DNA of 64,000 nucleotides from Clostridia bacterium (GCA_009929615.1 SAAB01000006.1:29672-93671); one strand, 5' to 3'. Positions 24,482 through 32,744 are shown, counted from the first letter of the stretch. A program made the numbers and translations. Notes: generated from the letters alone by a model not told the origin.

Positions 24482-25302
24482 TATTCCATTTCCTTCTTAA
24501 TATCTCGCAGTATGTCACTAAGATATCCATCCAGGCCATAAGACTTATTTACAATACTATCTGCAATATATATCTCACCCAGATTGATTGTAATATAGAC
24601 CGCATTCGGTTCCCGTTCTGCAAGCCCCATGAGAGGTGCTTTTATCAACTGATTTCTCCAGCCAATACCCAATTCCAGAATAACCAGATTTTTATTGTGA
24701 TAGGCCTCAAGGAACTGATGCCATGCCTGTTCCATTCCCGGCTTTAAAGGTTCTGCATTATACATGGTCATGACTGCCCCGCATTTTGGACACCTTGGAA
24801 TCAGCTCAGACGGAATCTTTCCATCTGTTTCGGCTGCCGCCATTTTTTGAATCGCTTCTAATGCCGGATACATGGTATCATGACACAGCCTGCTGCATCG
24901 CATCTCGAGCCAGTTGCCTTCCACTTCGTAGACTTTATCCGATTCAAATCCTGATAGTTCAAAGTGGCCTTCTGCATTAGATGTTACAACAAAATAGGGT
25001 TTATCACCTACAATACTTTTCAAATCAGCCATAACTTCTGTTTCCTGATACTCTCCGCTGTAATGCTGAATCAGACGGCTTAACACGCCCCATTTTTCTT
25101 CTTCTGTTGGCCAGTTTGTAAATACAGCCTGCAAAATATTGCGAATACCATATTTCCGCTTTAAGTCCCCAAATAGTTCCTCAAAAGCCTGATTATCTGC
25201 AAATAAATGCAAGCCCTCAGTTATCGAAAGGCCATTGCTCGCACCGATGAGCAGGGCATCTGCATTTTTAATTTTCTCTGCTATTTCTTTGTACTGGTTC
25301 AT
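24481..25302 (-). CDS. SIR2 family protein, class M (SirTM-like), copy 2
   Basis: 273 residues from ATG 25302, with CGGAGG upstream; a TTG start nine codons earlier lacks a site. LIGASNGLSITEGLH is the NAD loop, FVVTSNAEGHF the NID-equivalent, CSRLC and CPKCG the zinc ligands, and LELGIGWRNQLIKAPL the SirTM signature. The position of the canonical catalytic His is Glu (YEVEGNW), unlike the Gln in copies 1 and 3. Shorter than copy 3 and lacks its N-terminal extension. Confidence 0.82.
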   Translation of the reverse strand: MNQYKEIAEKIKNADALLIGASNGLSITEGLHLFADNQAFEELFGDLKRKYGIRNILQAVFTNWPTEEEKWGVLSRLIQHYSGEYQETEVMADLKSIVGDKPYFVVTSNAEGHFELSGFESDKVYEVEGNWLEMRCSRLCHDTMYPALEAIQKMAAAETDGKIPSELIPRCPKCGAVMTMYNAEPLKPGMEQAWHQFLEAYHNKNLVILELGIGWRNQLIKAPLMGLAEREPNAVYITINLGEIYIADSIVNKSYGLDGYLSDILRDIKKEME

Positions 25303-25381
25303 TATGTACCTCCGAATTTTTATTGACAAGAACCAAGTTTGTTGTTAAGTTTAATATAATTCGTTTTAGAAAGGAATTCTT

Positions 25382-25810
25382 ATGAAATACTCAACAAAAG
25401 TCAGTGATTCTGTTCATATATTAACCATGATTGCCATTAACTCAGATGAGCGTTTGACAAGTGCCCAGATTGCTGAAAGCATCCATACCAATGCGGGATG
25501 TGTCCGCCAGCTGATGTCTGCTCTTCGGAAAGCTGATTTAATTGTCAGCGTTGCCGGACATCCGAAGCCGTCCTTATCAAAAGCCGCCTCTGAAATCACA
25601 TTATTAGATGTCTATAAAGCTGTCGAGGGGGATACGCCTCTTCTGCACTTGGATACGCACACAAATCCAGCCTGTGGTGTTGGTGTCAATATCCAGTTCG
25701 CCCTGCAGGATTATTTCAATGATGTGCAGAATGCTGCCGAAACATCCATGTCCGGAATTACTCTACAGGACATTATCAATCGCTTTTATGGCAAAGTTGG
25801 AGAGATTTAA
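25382..25810 (+). CDS. Rrf2 family transcriptional regulator
   Basis: 142 residues. Winged helix: MKYSTKVSDSVHILTMIAIN, LTSAQIAESIHTNAGCVRQLM, and LLDVYKAVEGDTPLLHLDTHTNPACGVG as in the YwnA/SaiR-type Rrf2 group. It lacks the three-Cys cluster of IscR/NsrR (Cys near 40 and 98 only), so a [2Fe-2S] cluster is unlikely. AGAAAGGAATTCTT precedes the ATG. Divergent from sirtuin copy 2 and convergent with copy 3, whose end overlaps it by 35 bases, so it is the likely regulator of this locus. Confidence 0.88.
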   Translation: MKYSTKVSDSVHILTMIAINSDERLTSAQIAESIHTNAGCVRQLMSALRKADLIVSVAGHPKPSLSKAASEITLLDVYKAVEGDTPLLHLDTHTNPACGVGVNIQFALQDYFNDVQNAAETSMSGITLQDIINRFYGKVGEI

Positions 25811-26777
25811 TCAAATCTCTCCATTTCTTTTTTACATCTTCTAAAACTCTGGCAATATCGCCACGAATAGCCATCCCTTTATCTTCAATCTGCTCCGGAA
25901 GAAAATCATACTGAGCATTCACTGAGATATATCTGGCATCGGGAAGGTTCATCGTCAGATTCCAGAAAGGCTCTTGAATAAACATTGGAGTCATTCGTCC
26001 AACTCCCAGCTCTATAAAGAGAATTTTTTTACTTCCATTCTTCTGAATATAATCGGATATTTTTTTATACTGTTCCTCATATTTTTTTCCCTGAAGAAAG
26101 TTCCCATATCCCCGTACCCAAGGGAATAACTCTGCTCCACAATGCGGACAGTGTGGAATTAACTCCGTTGGAATACTGGTTCCCTCTCCCATAGCTTGAA
26201 ACATTTCTTCAACAGGCTGAACCGCATCATAGGTTTCATCACAGCATGAACGTGAGCACTGGAAAAACCGATGATCTCCCTGAATCTCACTCACCTGGGC
26301 TTCCGGGTATAATCGCATAAACTGGGTATCCTGATTGGTAGTCAGAATGTGGAAATCTTTGTTTTTTAATATGGTATCCAAATCCACATAAGGTTTGCGA
26401 ACCGGTGCGTGCTGGGTTGTGTGCAGAAAAGTGGCCAAATATCCCCAGAATTCCTCCCGGGTTTTATAGCTGTGCATCATCCCTGAAAATGCCCCCTGAA
26501 AACCATATTTTTTTGCAAACTTTCCAAAATGTTCCATATATGAGGGTGTTGCCGCATAATAAAAATCTCCACCACCGGCAGCTGAAAGTCCTGATGCACC
26601 ACCTACTACAACGCATTCTGCCTCTTTCACCTGTCTGGCAAATTCCTTCACCTGCTCATCATAAGACTTTGCTTCGTTATCCGTAAGTTTTACAACCGTC
26701 CGCCCGGATGCATACACACCATAGTGTCCTGAATAATTAAACTGGGCCTGGGTTACTAAATCTTCATAAAAAGTCAT
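25776..26777 (-). CDS. SIR2 family protein, class M (SirTM-like), copy 3
   Basis: 333 residues, with a roughly 40-residue N-terminal extension (FYEDLVTQAQFNYSGHYGVYAS) before VVGGASGLSAAGG (NAD loop). LTTNQDTQF; CSRSCCDETYD and CPHCG zinc ligands; EIQGDH at the catalytic position (Gln); IELGVGRMTPMF as in SirTM. AAAGGA lies upstream of the ATG. It has its own promoter (26833-26861) and its 3' end overlaps the Rrf2 gene convergently. Confidence 0.82.
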   Translation of the reverse strand: MTFYEDLVTQAQFNYSGHYGVYASGRTVVKLTDNEAKSYDEQVKEFARQVKEAECVVVGGASGLSAAGGGDFYYAATPSYMEHFGKFAKKYGFQGAFSGMMHSYKTREEFWGYLATFLHTTQHAPVRKPYVDLDTILKNKDFHILTTNQDTQFMRLYPEAQVSEIQGDHRFFQCSRSCCDETYDAVQPVEEMFQAMGEGTSIPTELIPHCPHCGAELFPWVRGYGNFLQGKKYEEQYKKISDYIQKNGSKKILFIELGVGRMTPMFIQEPFWNLTMNLPDARYISVNAQYDFLPEQIEDKGMAIRGDIARVLEDVKKKWRDLIKSLQLCHKSD

Positions 26778-26785
26778 AATTAAAA

Positions 26786-26861
26786 AATCCTTTCCGATTT
26801 ATCTTTGATGTTATTTTAATATTAACAGCAATAGTTTAGCATCGTCGGAAAGGATTGTCAA
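26786..26861 (-). promoter_or_regulatory. Promoter and 12-bp inverted repeat of sirtuin copy 3
   Basis: On the leftward strand TTGACA (26856-26861), 17 bases, TAAACT (26833-26838). The arm AATCCTTTCCGA lies in the spacer and its exact complement TCGGAAAGGATT overlaps the ribosome site at 26786-26797, 47 bases apart. It looks like an operator pair; whether Rrf2 binds it is not known. Confidence 0.65.
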
Positions 26862-26871
26862 TAGTTGTTAT

Positions 26872-27903
26872 CTATTCACATAATCGTTTAAATCGGGGAT
26901 TGCCCCTTAAAAAGGCCGAATCTTCGCCTTTTTCAAGTGCTCGTTTCATCATGATTTTCATCTTATCACTTCCACTGTCTTCTTTAAAAGTCATATGTTG
27001 ATACAACTTTGAATTTTTAATTTCAAACATTGTATCTATTCCCTTTAACAGTTCCTCAAGGGCATCCAGACTTTCGTCAACTTTCTTCATTTCAGCATAC
27101 ACTTCAAATTTTGAAGATGCAGGTATATAAGTCCCCAAATCCAAAAGGACACATAGTTTTTCGGAAAGTTCTGCATATTTCAAAGCCTCCTCATATTGAT
27201 TTTCCCTACAGAGTAAAGATATAATTTGCATGAGACTGCCCGCAATGGCATTGGCATTTTTATAAATCATACTTTCATGAATTTCATAAGCTTTGGCATA
27301 TTCTTTTTTTGCTTCATAAAGATTCCCCTGAATGGTTCGTTTGTCAAAGCCTAAAGGGGGAATCTGGTCCAGTAACCGCTGTGCCTCTTCAAATTCGCCA
27401 TGATGGATATAATTCTGTGAAAGAAACATAATGGCTGTATTTGCCAGTTCTTTATCTTCTGAAAAAGCCACACTTTCAAACCAGGCTAAAATCTGTTTAT
27501 GGTATTTTTCCCGAATATCCAAATCCTCGTTTTCCATGTTAACATAACCATTTAAAATCTGGGCCAGACACAATACCAGTTTATCGCAGTGTGGATAGTT
27601 CTTAATGATTCCACGTGCCTTTTCAAAGGTTTGGGGAAATCCGTTACTAAAAATCTCTTCGGAAATTTCATTGATGATATTTCCGATTTCCACATCCGTC
27701 AATTCTTCACGAAATGAAAGGAGGGTATCTACATCCGTCTTTAGGATTCTTGCCAGGGGCGCCAATAAAGTAATATCCGGGTAAGAAATGCCATTCTCCC
27801 ATTTATTCACTGCCGGTGCTGAAACCCCCAGATAGTTTGCCACCTGTTCCTGGGTCAATTTCTGTTCTTTTCTATATTTTCGTATAAGTTCGTTTATTTT
27901 CAT
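26872..27903 (-). CDS. XRE family regulator with C-terminal helical repeats
   Basis: 343 residues from ATG 27903 (AGGAGG upstream; a start 30 codons earlier is unlikely). HTH: MKINELIRKYRKEQKLTQEQVANYLGVSAPAVNKWENG and SYPDITLLAPLARIL. The remaining 270 residues are TPR/helical-repeat-like (AQRLLDQIPPLG, YAKAYEIHESMIYKNANAIAGS, YAELSEKLCVLLDL), the layout of Rgg/PlcR-type or CooRS helix-rich regulators. Ligand unknown. The gene lies between sirtuin copy 3 and the LuxR gene. Confidence 0.85.
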   Translation of the reverse strand: MKINELIRKYRKEQKLTQEQVANYLGVSAPAVNKWENGISYPDITLLAPLARILKTDVDTLLSFREELTDVEIGNIINEISEEIFSNGFPQTFEKARGIIKNYPHCDKLVLCLAQILNGYVNMENEDLDIREKYHKQILAWFESVAFSEDKELANTAIMFLSQNYIHHGEFEEAQRLLDQIPPLGFDKRTIQGNLYEAKKEYAKAYEIHESMIYKNANAIAGSLMQIISLLCRENQYEEALKYAELSEKLCVLLDLGTYIPASSKFEVYAEMKKVDESLDALEELLKGIDTMFEIKNSKLYQHMTFKEDSGSDKMKIMMKRALEKGEDSAFLRGNPRFKRLCE

Positions 27904-27930
27904 CACACTTCCTCCTGTCTTATAAAAAGT

Positions 27931-27967
27931 AAAGGCCTTTGCTACTTTAACAATAGCAAAAGCCTTT
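27931..27967. promoter_or_regulatory. Inverted repeat upstream of the XRE gene
   Basis: AAAGGCCTTTGCTA and TAGCAAAAGCCTTT (27954-27967) are near-perfect inverse copies 9 bases apart, just before the ribosome site. Position suggests an autoregulatory operator. Confidence 0.45.
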
Positions 27968-28027
27968 GACCAAAACAAGTGAATCCTTATCATGTTTTCG
28001 TTAATTTTATTAACCGCCGGTTATTTC

Positions 28028-29164
28028 TTATTTCATCCAGACAGCCTGTACATCCCGCACAGCTATCGCATCTTTAATTTTTACATTCTTATCAATTCCC
28101 AGCTTCGCATAAGCCTTTCGAACATGGTATTTGACTGTGCCTTTTACAATATGAATTTCTTCCGCGATTTCTTTATCTGAATAGCCTTCAGCCATCCGAT
28201 ACAGAATCTTTCTTTCCTGCTCTGTAAGTGGTTTGTTTTCTGACGCCAGAATCTTATGTAAGGTGCTGACTCGTTCCCGAAAGCCATCGGCAATACGGCT
28301 GACTTCCCTGACACCTTCCTCGCTGTATTCTGCAAGGATCTCATTGACATATTCTCTGCCGAATTCATCTATAAACTCCGCCAAAACAAGCCAGAGCTTT
28401 TCCTCAGCCAACAACTTCACTGCCAAACGAAGACTCTCATCCATTTCAGCCATGAGATGCAGCTGACCATAGTTACCAGCTTTTAAAATCTCCAGGTAAA
28501 TAAAAAACAATCTGTTATTGTCAATATGATAAAACTGCTGTGCCTCAGCTATCGCATTGAGGGATAAAAGCGGTTCTCCAACATATGACAGGTATTGGGC
28601 ACTGGTAAACATGGCTGTAGCCAGGTTTTGTGGGTGAATGCTGTTCTCCCCATAATAGGGTTTCTGATGAATACAGCATACACCAAATTCACGATTTCGT
28701 ATCCACATGGGAACTTCGGCCATCATGGCTAACGCCATACAAGACATAGCTCTGTAGAGTTGTGCTGCCTCCCGGCACCGCTTACCGGCAGATGAATTTT
28801 CTGCAAGATCTGCGATATAAATGGTCGCCTCTTTCCACATCCTCTTATCCAGACCATGCCGTGCCATCAATTCCAATAAATAGGCCGCTCCCAGACACTG
28901 CATATAAGCTGTTTCATCATCCTTCACAAGTTTCCTGTCCTGGAAAATCTGCCAGGCTGTCTCCTGAGCTTCTATAATATCTCCACGATAAAACGCCGCA
29001 TAGCCCTTAAATAATGCAAGACCAATCTGACAGCTCTTTCCCTTTATCTTTCCTTCTAGTTCTTCAAATCCTGTTTTCACCTGTTCTGCGGTTTCCCAAA
29101 GGTACATGCCTCCGATAAAAGGATTTTCGCATTCCAGTGCCTCCAGTATATATTTTTCGTCCAT
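28028..29164 (-). CDS. LuxR family regulator with helical-repeat N-terminal domain
   Basis: 378 residues. C-terminal LuxR HTH: LTEQERKILYRMAEGYSDKEIAEEIHIVKGTVKYHVRKAYAKL. The preceding 300 residues are helical (FKGYAAFYRGDIIEAQETAWQIF, MARHGLDKRMWKEAT), without an NTPase motif, resembling the C-terminal part of MalT-like regulators. Role unknown. No receiver or autoinducer domain. 124 bases from the XRE gene, on the same strand. Confidence 0.88.
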   Translation of the reverse strand: MDEKYILEALECENPFIGGMYLWETAEQVKTGFEELEGKIKGKSCQIGLALFKGYAAFYRGDIIEAQETAWQIFQDRKLVKDDETAYMQCLGAAYLLELMARHGLDKRMWKEATIYIADLAENSSAGKRCREAAQLYRAMSCMALAMMAEVPMWIRNREFGVCCIHQKPYYGENSIHPQNLATAMFTSAQYLSYVGEPLLSLNAIAEAQQFYHIDNNRLFFIYLEILKAGNYGQLHLMAEMDESLRLAVKLLAEEKLWLVLAEFIDEFGREYVNEILAEYSEEGVREVSRIADGFRERVSTLHKILASENKPLTEQERKILYRMAEGYSDKEIAEEIHIVKGTVKYHVRKAYAKLGIDKNVKIKDAIAVRDVQAVWMK

Positions 29165-29271
29165 TTGTTAACTCTTATATGGATTTTATATTATATAGTA
29201 TATGTCTTTCTCTTCTTAAGCACAACTTCATCGCCAAAAAATGAGCGAATTATTTTGTATTTTTCACATTT

Positions 29272-29622
29272 TTAGAGTGAATCGGGATTTGATTTTCTTC
29301 GTGCTTCGCACTTACAGATTCCAAGGTCTATATTTTCCTCCTGTGGAAAATGGACACAGGTCAGGCACCATTTGCTCGGATACCCCTCCGGTTTATGTTC
29401 AAAATGCTCACAGCCATCATCCAATGCATACATAATACGATATCCCTCTTCATCATAATATTTTTCCTGATGTAAATCGGGAAAAATTGGCATAATATCA
29501 TTCTGAAGCCGCTCCTCTTCTCCATAATAACCATAATAAATAGAAAAGGTATGACCGCCTATTTTTATTATTTTATACAGGTCACCCTCTTTAGGGTTAA
29601 CTTCTGTTTCATATATCTCCAC
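29272..29622 (-). CDS. Small Cys-rich protein of unknown function
   Basis: 116 residues. The middle is a Tyr-rich beta-prone stretch (GGHTFSIYYGYYGEEERL); the end has CEHF, then WCLTCVHFPQEENIDLGICKC, five Cys that could bind metal. A start at 29622 follows GAGGCGAAGTTGTG, a plausible site. No family recognised. Confidence 0.6.
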   Translation of the reverse strand: MEIYETEVNPKEGDLYKIIKIGGHTFSIYYGYYGEEERLQNDIMPIFPDLHQEKYYDEEGYRIMYALDDGCEHFEHKPEGYPSKWCLTCVHFPQEENIDLGICKCEARRKSNPDSL

Positions 29623-29664
29623 AACTTCGCCTCCTCATTAAGTTTCCACTGCTTCCACCTTCCT

Positions 29665-29850
29665 TTATTGTAAAAGAAAAACCTCACCTTGTGAACTGAC
29701 CAAAAGGTAAGGTTTTTTAATCTTTTCAATCGTTTCAATATCTGATTGACTCATTAACATCCTGGCAACATAATATACATCTGACATTGCCGGAATCCCT
29801 TTATTCTTCATTTTTTCATGAATACTTTCCGGTGATTTTACTCTGCTCAC
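29665..29850 (-). pseudogene. Possible RelA/SpoT-type small alarmone synthetase fragment
   Basis: The frame opens SRVKSPESIHEKMKNKG, matching the conserved RxKxxESIxEKxxRKG of small (p)ppGpp synthetases just before the synthetase core. The core motifs (GxR, the EIQ segment) are absent, and the rest (SDVYYVARMLMSQSDIETIEKI) is unmatched. Upstream, in frame, it runs into the terminator at 29888-29930 without a good start. Probably a truncated remnant; a short real gene is possible. Confidence 0.4.
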
Positions 29851-29887
29851 AATTGTTTGAGGAATATTAATTTGATAATTTATAAAA

Positions 29888-29930
29888 AAGAAGACCTTTA
29901 GACTATTTATCTAAAGGCCTTCTTCTCGCC
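29888..29930 (-). terminator. Terminator after the VOC gene
   Basis: On the leftward strand AGAAGGCCTTTAGA pairs with TCTAAAGGTCTTCT, followed by a T-run (29884-29888). It ends the TetR operon. Confidence 0.85.
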
Positions 29931-29939
29931 AAATTGAAT

Positions 29940-30398
29940 TTAGTACAAACAAGCATTTACGAATTTCATAGGTACATCCATACGCTCTGCGACTTGCTCT
30001 GATGTCATACCGCTATCTAAAAAACGCTTGCAAACTACTTTCATATTTTCCCCAATCTCAATAATGTGCTTGTCGGGGTCATAAATTCTAACCACTCGCT
30101 GTCCCCATGAATGCTCCTTGACAGGGTGGACATATTCCACATTATACCTTTTCAGTTTTTCGGCAAACTTGTCAAAATCCTCTTCTTCAAAGTATATTTC
30201 AAAACTATTACTGCCAAATGAAACATTGTCTCTACCAATAAATTCCTGCCAAGTTTCAAGTGTTTGTAATGCTAAACCACCCGTCAAAGTTTTGTTTGCT
30301 CCAAAGTCCATAATAACATGGAGTCCAAACATTTTTTTGTAAAATTCAACGGACTTATCTATATCCGTTACTACCAACATGGGATTTTTGATTTTCAT
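29940..30398 (-). CDS. VOC (glyoxalase/bleomycin-resistance) family protein with helical tail
   Basis: 152 residues from ATG 30398, with GGAGG 9 bases upstream. The VOC module is clear: PMLVVTDIDKSVEFYKKMFG, NSFEIYFEEEDFDKFAEKL, and a metal-type end RIYDPDKHIIEIGENM. After residue ~120 comes a 32-residue tail, RFLDSGMTSEQVAERMDVPMKFVN, resembling a HTH or sigma-like helix pair, not part of a standard VOC. Possible thiol-transferase or dioxygenase; substrate unknown. Last gene of the operon. Confidence 0.82.
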   Translation of the reverse strand: MKIKNPMLVVTDIDKSVEFYKKMFGLHVIMDFGANKTLTGGLALQTLETWQEFIGRDNVSFGSNSFEIYFEEEDFDKFAEKLKRYNVEYVHPVKEHSWGQRVVRIYDPDKHIIEIGENMKVVCKRFLDSGMTSEQVAERMDVPMKFVNACLY

Positions 30399-31176
30399 CA
30401 ACTCTACCTCCACAATTCCGATTTGTTTTTTTTTTTTGAAACACATACCGTGCAATAAAAGTCTTTTCCGCACTATCATCTGACGCATCTGCAAGCAGCA
30501 CTCTTTCAAATGAAATACCTTCGTGTTCAAGGCAGGTTTCCAGAATATAAAGGAAAATTCCCATATCTATTTTGTTGTAATAACTCACCTTATTTACAGG
30601 CATAATTCCTCTTTTTCCAGGTTTTTTGTATCTGTATATCAGCAATTCTTCACCTGTGTTTTCGACAATCCATGGTTGTGTGTTGCAGGCACTGGGCGCA
30701 AAACGAACAATCTCTGCAATGCTCATGGTTTCCCCAGTCCAGATTTCATCCAACGGTTTTCTCTTTGACTTGAACATATCCTTACGGAACTTGTCCTCCG
30801 GCATTTTTGCAATGGAGATCATGATAACATAGTCAAGACCGTCCAGCAGCATATTCTTCGGCTTTCCTATCCCAAACCATAACGCACCGATATCTTCTGA
30901 AGCGAGATATAGATCAATCTGTTCGCCCATGTAACCGATATTTCTCAGGTACTCATCTTTTGTTTCACTGTAAAACAAAATGCAATACTCTGCACCCCGA
31001 CTGCAGGTAGTCTCTGATTCGGGAACAATGCAGATTTTCGTTCTAATTTTTTGATCAAGGGGTTCTACGGACTGAATGAAAATTTCAAGCTTTTCAATAT
31101 CTTCATCTGCCAGTTTCCCTGTATTTTTAAATGTATGGAATGATTTTCGTTTAAATATCTGTCTATAGTTGTCCAT
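30355..31176 (-). CDS. Nitroreductase-like protein (TM1586 type)
   Basis: 273 residues of the short nitroreductase type: RKSFHTFKNTGKLADEDIEKL at the N terminus, YLASEDIGALWFGIGKPK in the middle, and MSIAEIVRFAPSACNTQPWIVE. Uses FMN and NAD(P)H; the substrate is unknown. The end is fixed by a run of 12 A: with 12, translation reads into the VOC gene and stops at 30355; with 13 it would end at ...SELWR just before the VOC ribosome site. Confidence 0.8.
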   Translation of the reverse strand: MDNYRQIFKRKSFHTFKNTGKLADEDIEKLEIFIQSVEPLDQKIRTKICIVPESETTCSRGAEYCILFYSETKDEYLRNIGYMGEQIDLYLASEDIGALWFGIGKPKNMLLDGLDYVIMISIAKMPEDKFRKDMFKSKRKPLDEIWTGETMSIAEIVRFAPSACNTQPWIVENTGEELLIYRYKKPGKRGIMPVNKVSYYNKIDMGIFLYILETCLEHEGISFERVLLADASDDSAEKTFIARYVFQKKKTNRNCGGRVDENQKSHVGSNGYR

Positions 31177-31194
31177 TCACTCACCTTCACAAAT

Positions 31195-31587
31195 TTACTG
31201 CAATGCTTTCTCCAAATCGGAAACATACAATGCCTGCTGCTTTTTCAGAAACGCTTTCACAAAAGGCTTCATAACCAGCTTCTTTGCTGTCACATCTTCT
31301 GTAAAATCAATCTCCGTCTGTCCATCTTTTTCTGTGAAAATGCCAGTCCAATGTCCCTTCATGTTGTCATTCTCCATATCAAATTCCCAGCGCTTGCACG
31401 GTTTAGAAGCAGTAATGGTAAATGTGGTAGGATACCCGTCTTTTGTATATTCCACGAACTGATTTTCATTTATAATCTCAATTTTACTCAAATCACTGCG
31501 CCACTGATAATTTTCCAACGAAGTGACAACATTCCACACATCTTCTACCTTGCTTGTAAATGAGGCTTTTATATTCGAAATTGCCAT
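31195..31587 (-). CDS. SRPBCC family protein
   Basis: 130 residues of the START/polyketide-cyclase fold: ASFTSKVEDVWNVVTSLENYQWRSDLSKIEII, EFDMENDNMKGHWTGIFTEK and a C-terminal helix VMKPFVKAFLKKQQALYVSDLEKAL. It binds hydrophobic ligands in a pocket; function here is unknown. The start is preceded by AAAGGAG. Between the methyltransferase gene and the nitroreductase gene. Confidence 0.85.
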   Translation of the reverse strand: MAISNIKASFTSKVEDVWNVVTSLENYQWRSDLSKIEIINENQFVEYTKDGYPTTFTITASKPCKRWEFDMENDNMKGHWTGIFTEKDGQTEIDFTEDVTAKKLVMKPFVKAFLKKQQALYVSDLEKALQ

Positions 31588-31610
31588 TGTTTTTCTCCTT
31601 TACAGTGCGG

Positions 31611-32393
31611 TTATACTTTCTGAAATAAGAGATTGTTTACTCTTTCCGTTATCCAGATTTCCTCATCGGTAATCTCCAGTCCATAGCCCTTTATCACTTG
31701 CTCATCAAATCTGGTCAAAATATCATTAAATTCTAAAGAATCCTGCTTTTTCCTTGGGAAACAAATCCTCGTTTCAAAACAATCCGTCCGTTCGAAGCCT
31801 GCCATTTTTCCAATTTCCTGCCACTCTTTTTTCGTATAAAATTTGATATGTCCGTCTTTTTTCATTTGCATATATGCGTCTACAAATCGTTCCGAATCAT
31901 TCTCATTTGGTGCCGGATCAGTAAGGAAGAATGTCCCCTTGGGCTTCAATACTCTGTTGATTTCCCAAAATGTATCCTTGATAGCCGGAAAATGGTGCAG
32001 TGCATATCGTGTAATAACCATGTCGAAGGATTGATCTGTAAATGGAAATGTCAGACCATCATAACTCACAAATTGGATATTATTCATTCCGTCAGCTACA
32101 GCCCTCTTACGATTCTTCTCCAATGCCTGCTCGACAATATCCAATCCGATTACTTCTGATTTTGGATACTGTGCTGCAATGGGAAATGCTAAATATCCCG
32201 TTCCGGTTCCCAAATCAAGGATTCTCATACCGTCATTGATTTTTAGGCAGTGTAGGATTTGCTCAAGATGAGCTTGATCCTGAGTCTGTTTATTATAGAA
32301 GTTTTCGATTTCGAAACTTTCCTCAAAACCTTTTTTTGTATTTTCAATGCTTATGGAGAGTTTGCTTTCTGCTGTTATTTCTTTTTTATTCAT
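31611..32393 (-). CDS. Class I SAM-dependent methyltransferase
   Basis: 260 residues. Motif I GMRILDLGTGTGYLAFPIAA; acidic motif II EVIGLDIVEQAL; FVSYDGLTFPFTDQSFDMVITRYALHHFP (UbiE/COQ5-like), VLKPKGTFFLTDP. Substrate unknown. It is one of two methyltransferases in the TetR operon. Confidence 0.9.
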   Translation of the reverse strand: MNKKEITAESKLSISIENTKKGFEESFEIENFYNKQTQDQAHLEQILHCLKINDGMRILDLGTGTGYLAFPIAAQYPKSEVIGLDIVEQALEKNRKRAVADGMNNIQFVSYDGLTFPFTDQSFDMVITRYALHHFPAIKDTFWEINRVLKPKGTFFLTDPAPNENDSERFVDAYMQMKKDGHIKFYTKKEWQEIGKMAGFERTDCFETRICFPRKKQDSLEFNDILTRFDEQVIKGYGLEITDEEIWITERVNNLLFQKV

Positions 32394-32456
32394 GCGTTCA
32401 CTCCTCTAAAACTCCCGGTTCTTGTATTTCGGTTCATCCGCTCTGCAAACCGGAAT

Positions 32457-32744
32457 TTAACTCGCTATTATTCCACGTCCTCTCAATCTATCTATGAATG
32501 ATTTTCTGGAAAATACTATAAATTTATGAATTGTGCCGTTTTTGAAAGATAATGATACAGTTGGAAATACAAACAGCCAACCAATCTTTGCATCTACCAT
32601 ATTTTCAAAAGACATCTCCAAATTTCTATACTCTGGAGCAACGGTTAGTTTATTTGTTCTATATGTCACTTTCTCATCATCAAAATACAATGCACCACCC
32701 AAAATACCATTATGACAGAAACTTGCAATATAAATATCCTTCAT
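32457..32744 (-). CDS. Small PH/GRAM-like protein
   Basis: 95 residues from ATG 32744 (GGAGGACATAAAG upstream). Beta-rich: GALYFDDEKVTYRTNK, YRNLEMSFENMVDAKIGW, TVSLSFKNGTIHKFIVFSRKSF, typical of the PH-like (GRAM) fold. Role unknown. In the middle of the TetR operon. Confidence 0.7.
   Translation of the reverse strand: MKDIYIASFCHNGILGGALYFDDEKVTYRTNKLTVAPEYRNLEMSFENMVDAKIGWLFVFPTVSLSFKNGTIHKFIVFSRKSFIDRLRGRGIIAS

Noticed and set aside
23507..26777. Macrodomain, GcvH-L or LplA2 gene near the sirtuins
   Set aside because: Looked for on both strands in this region; none of the remaining frames fits these families.
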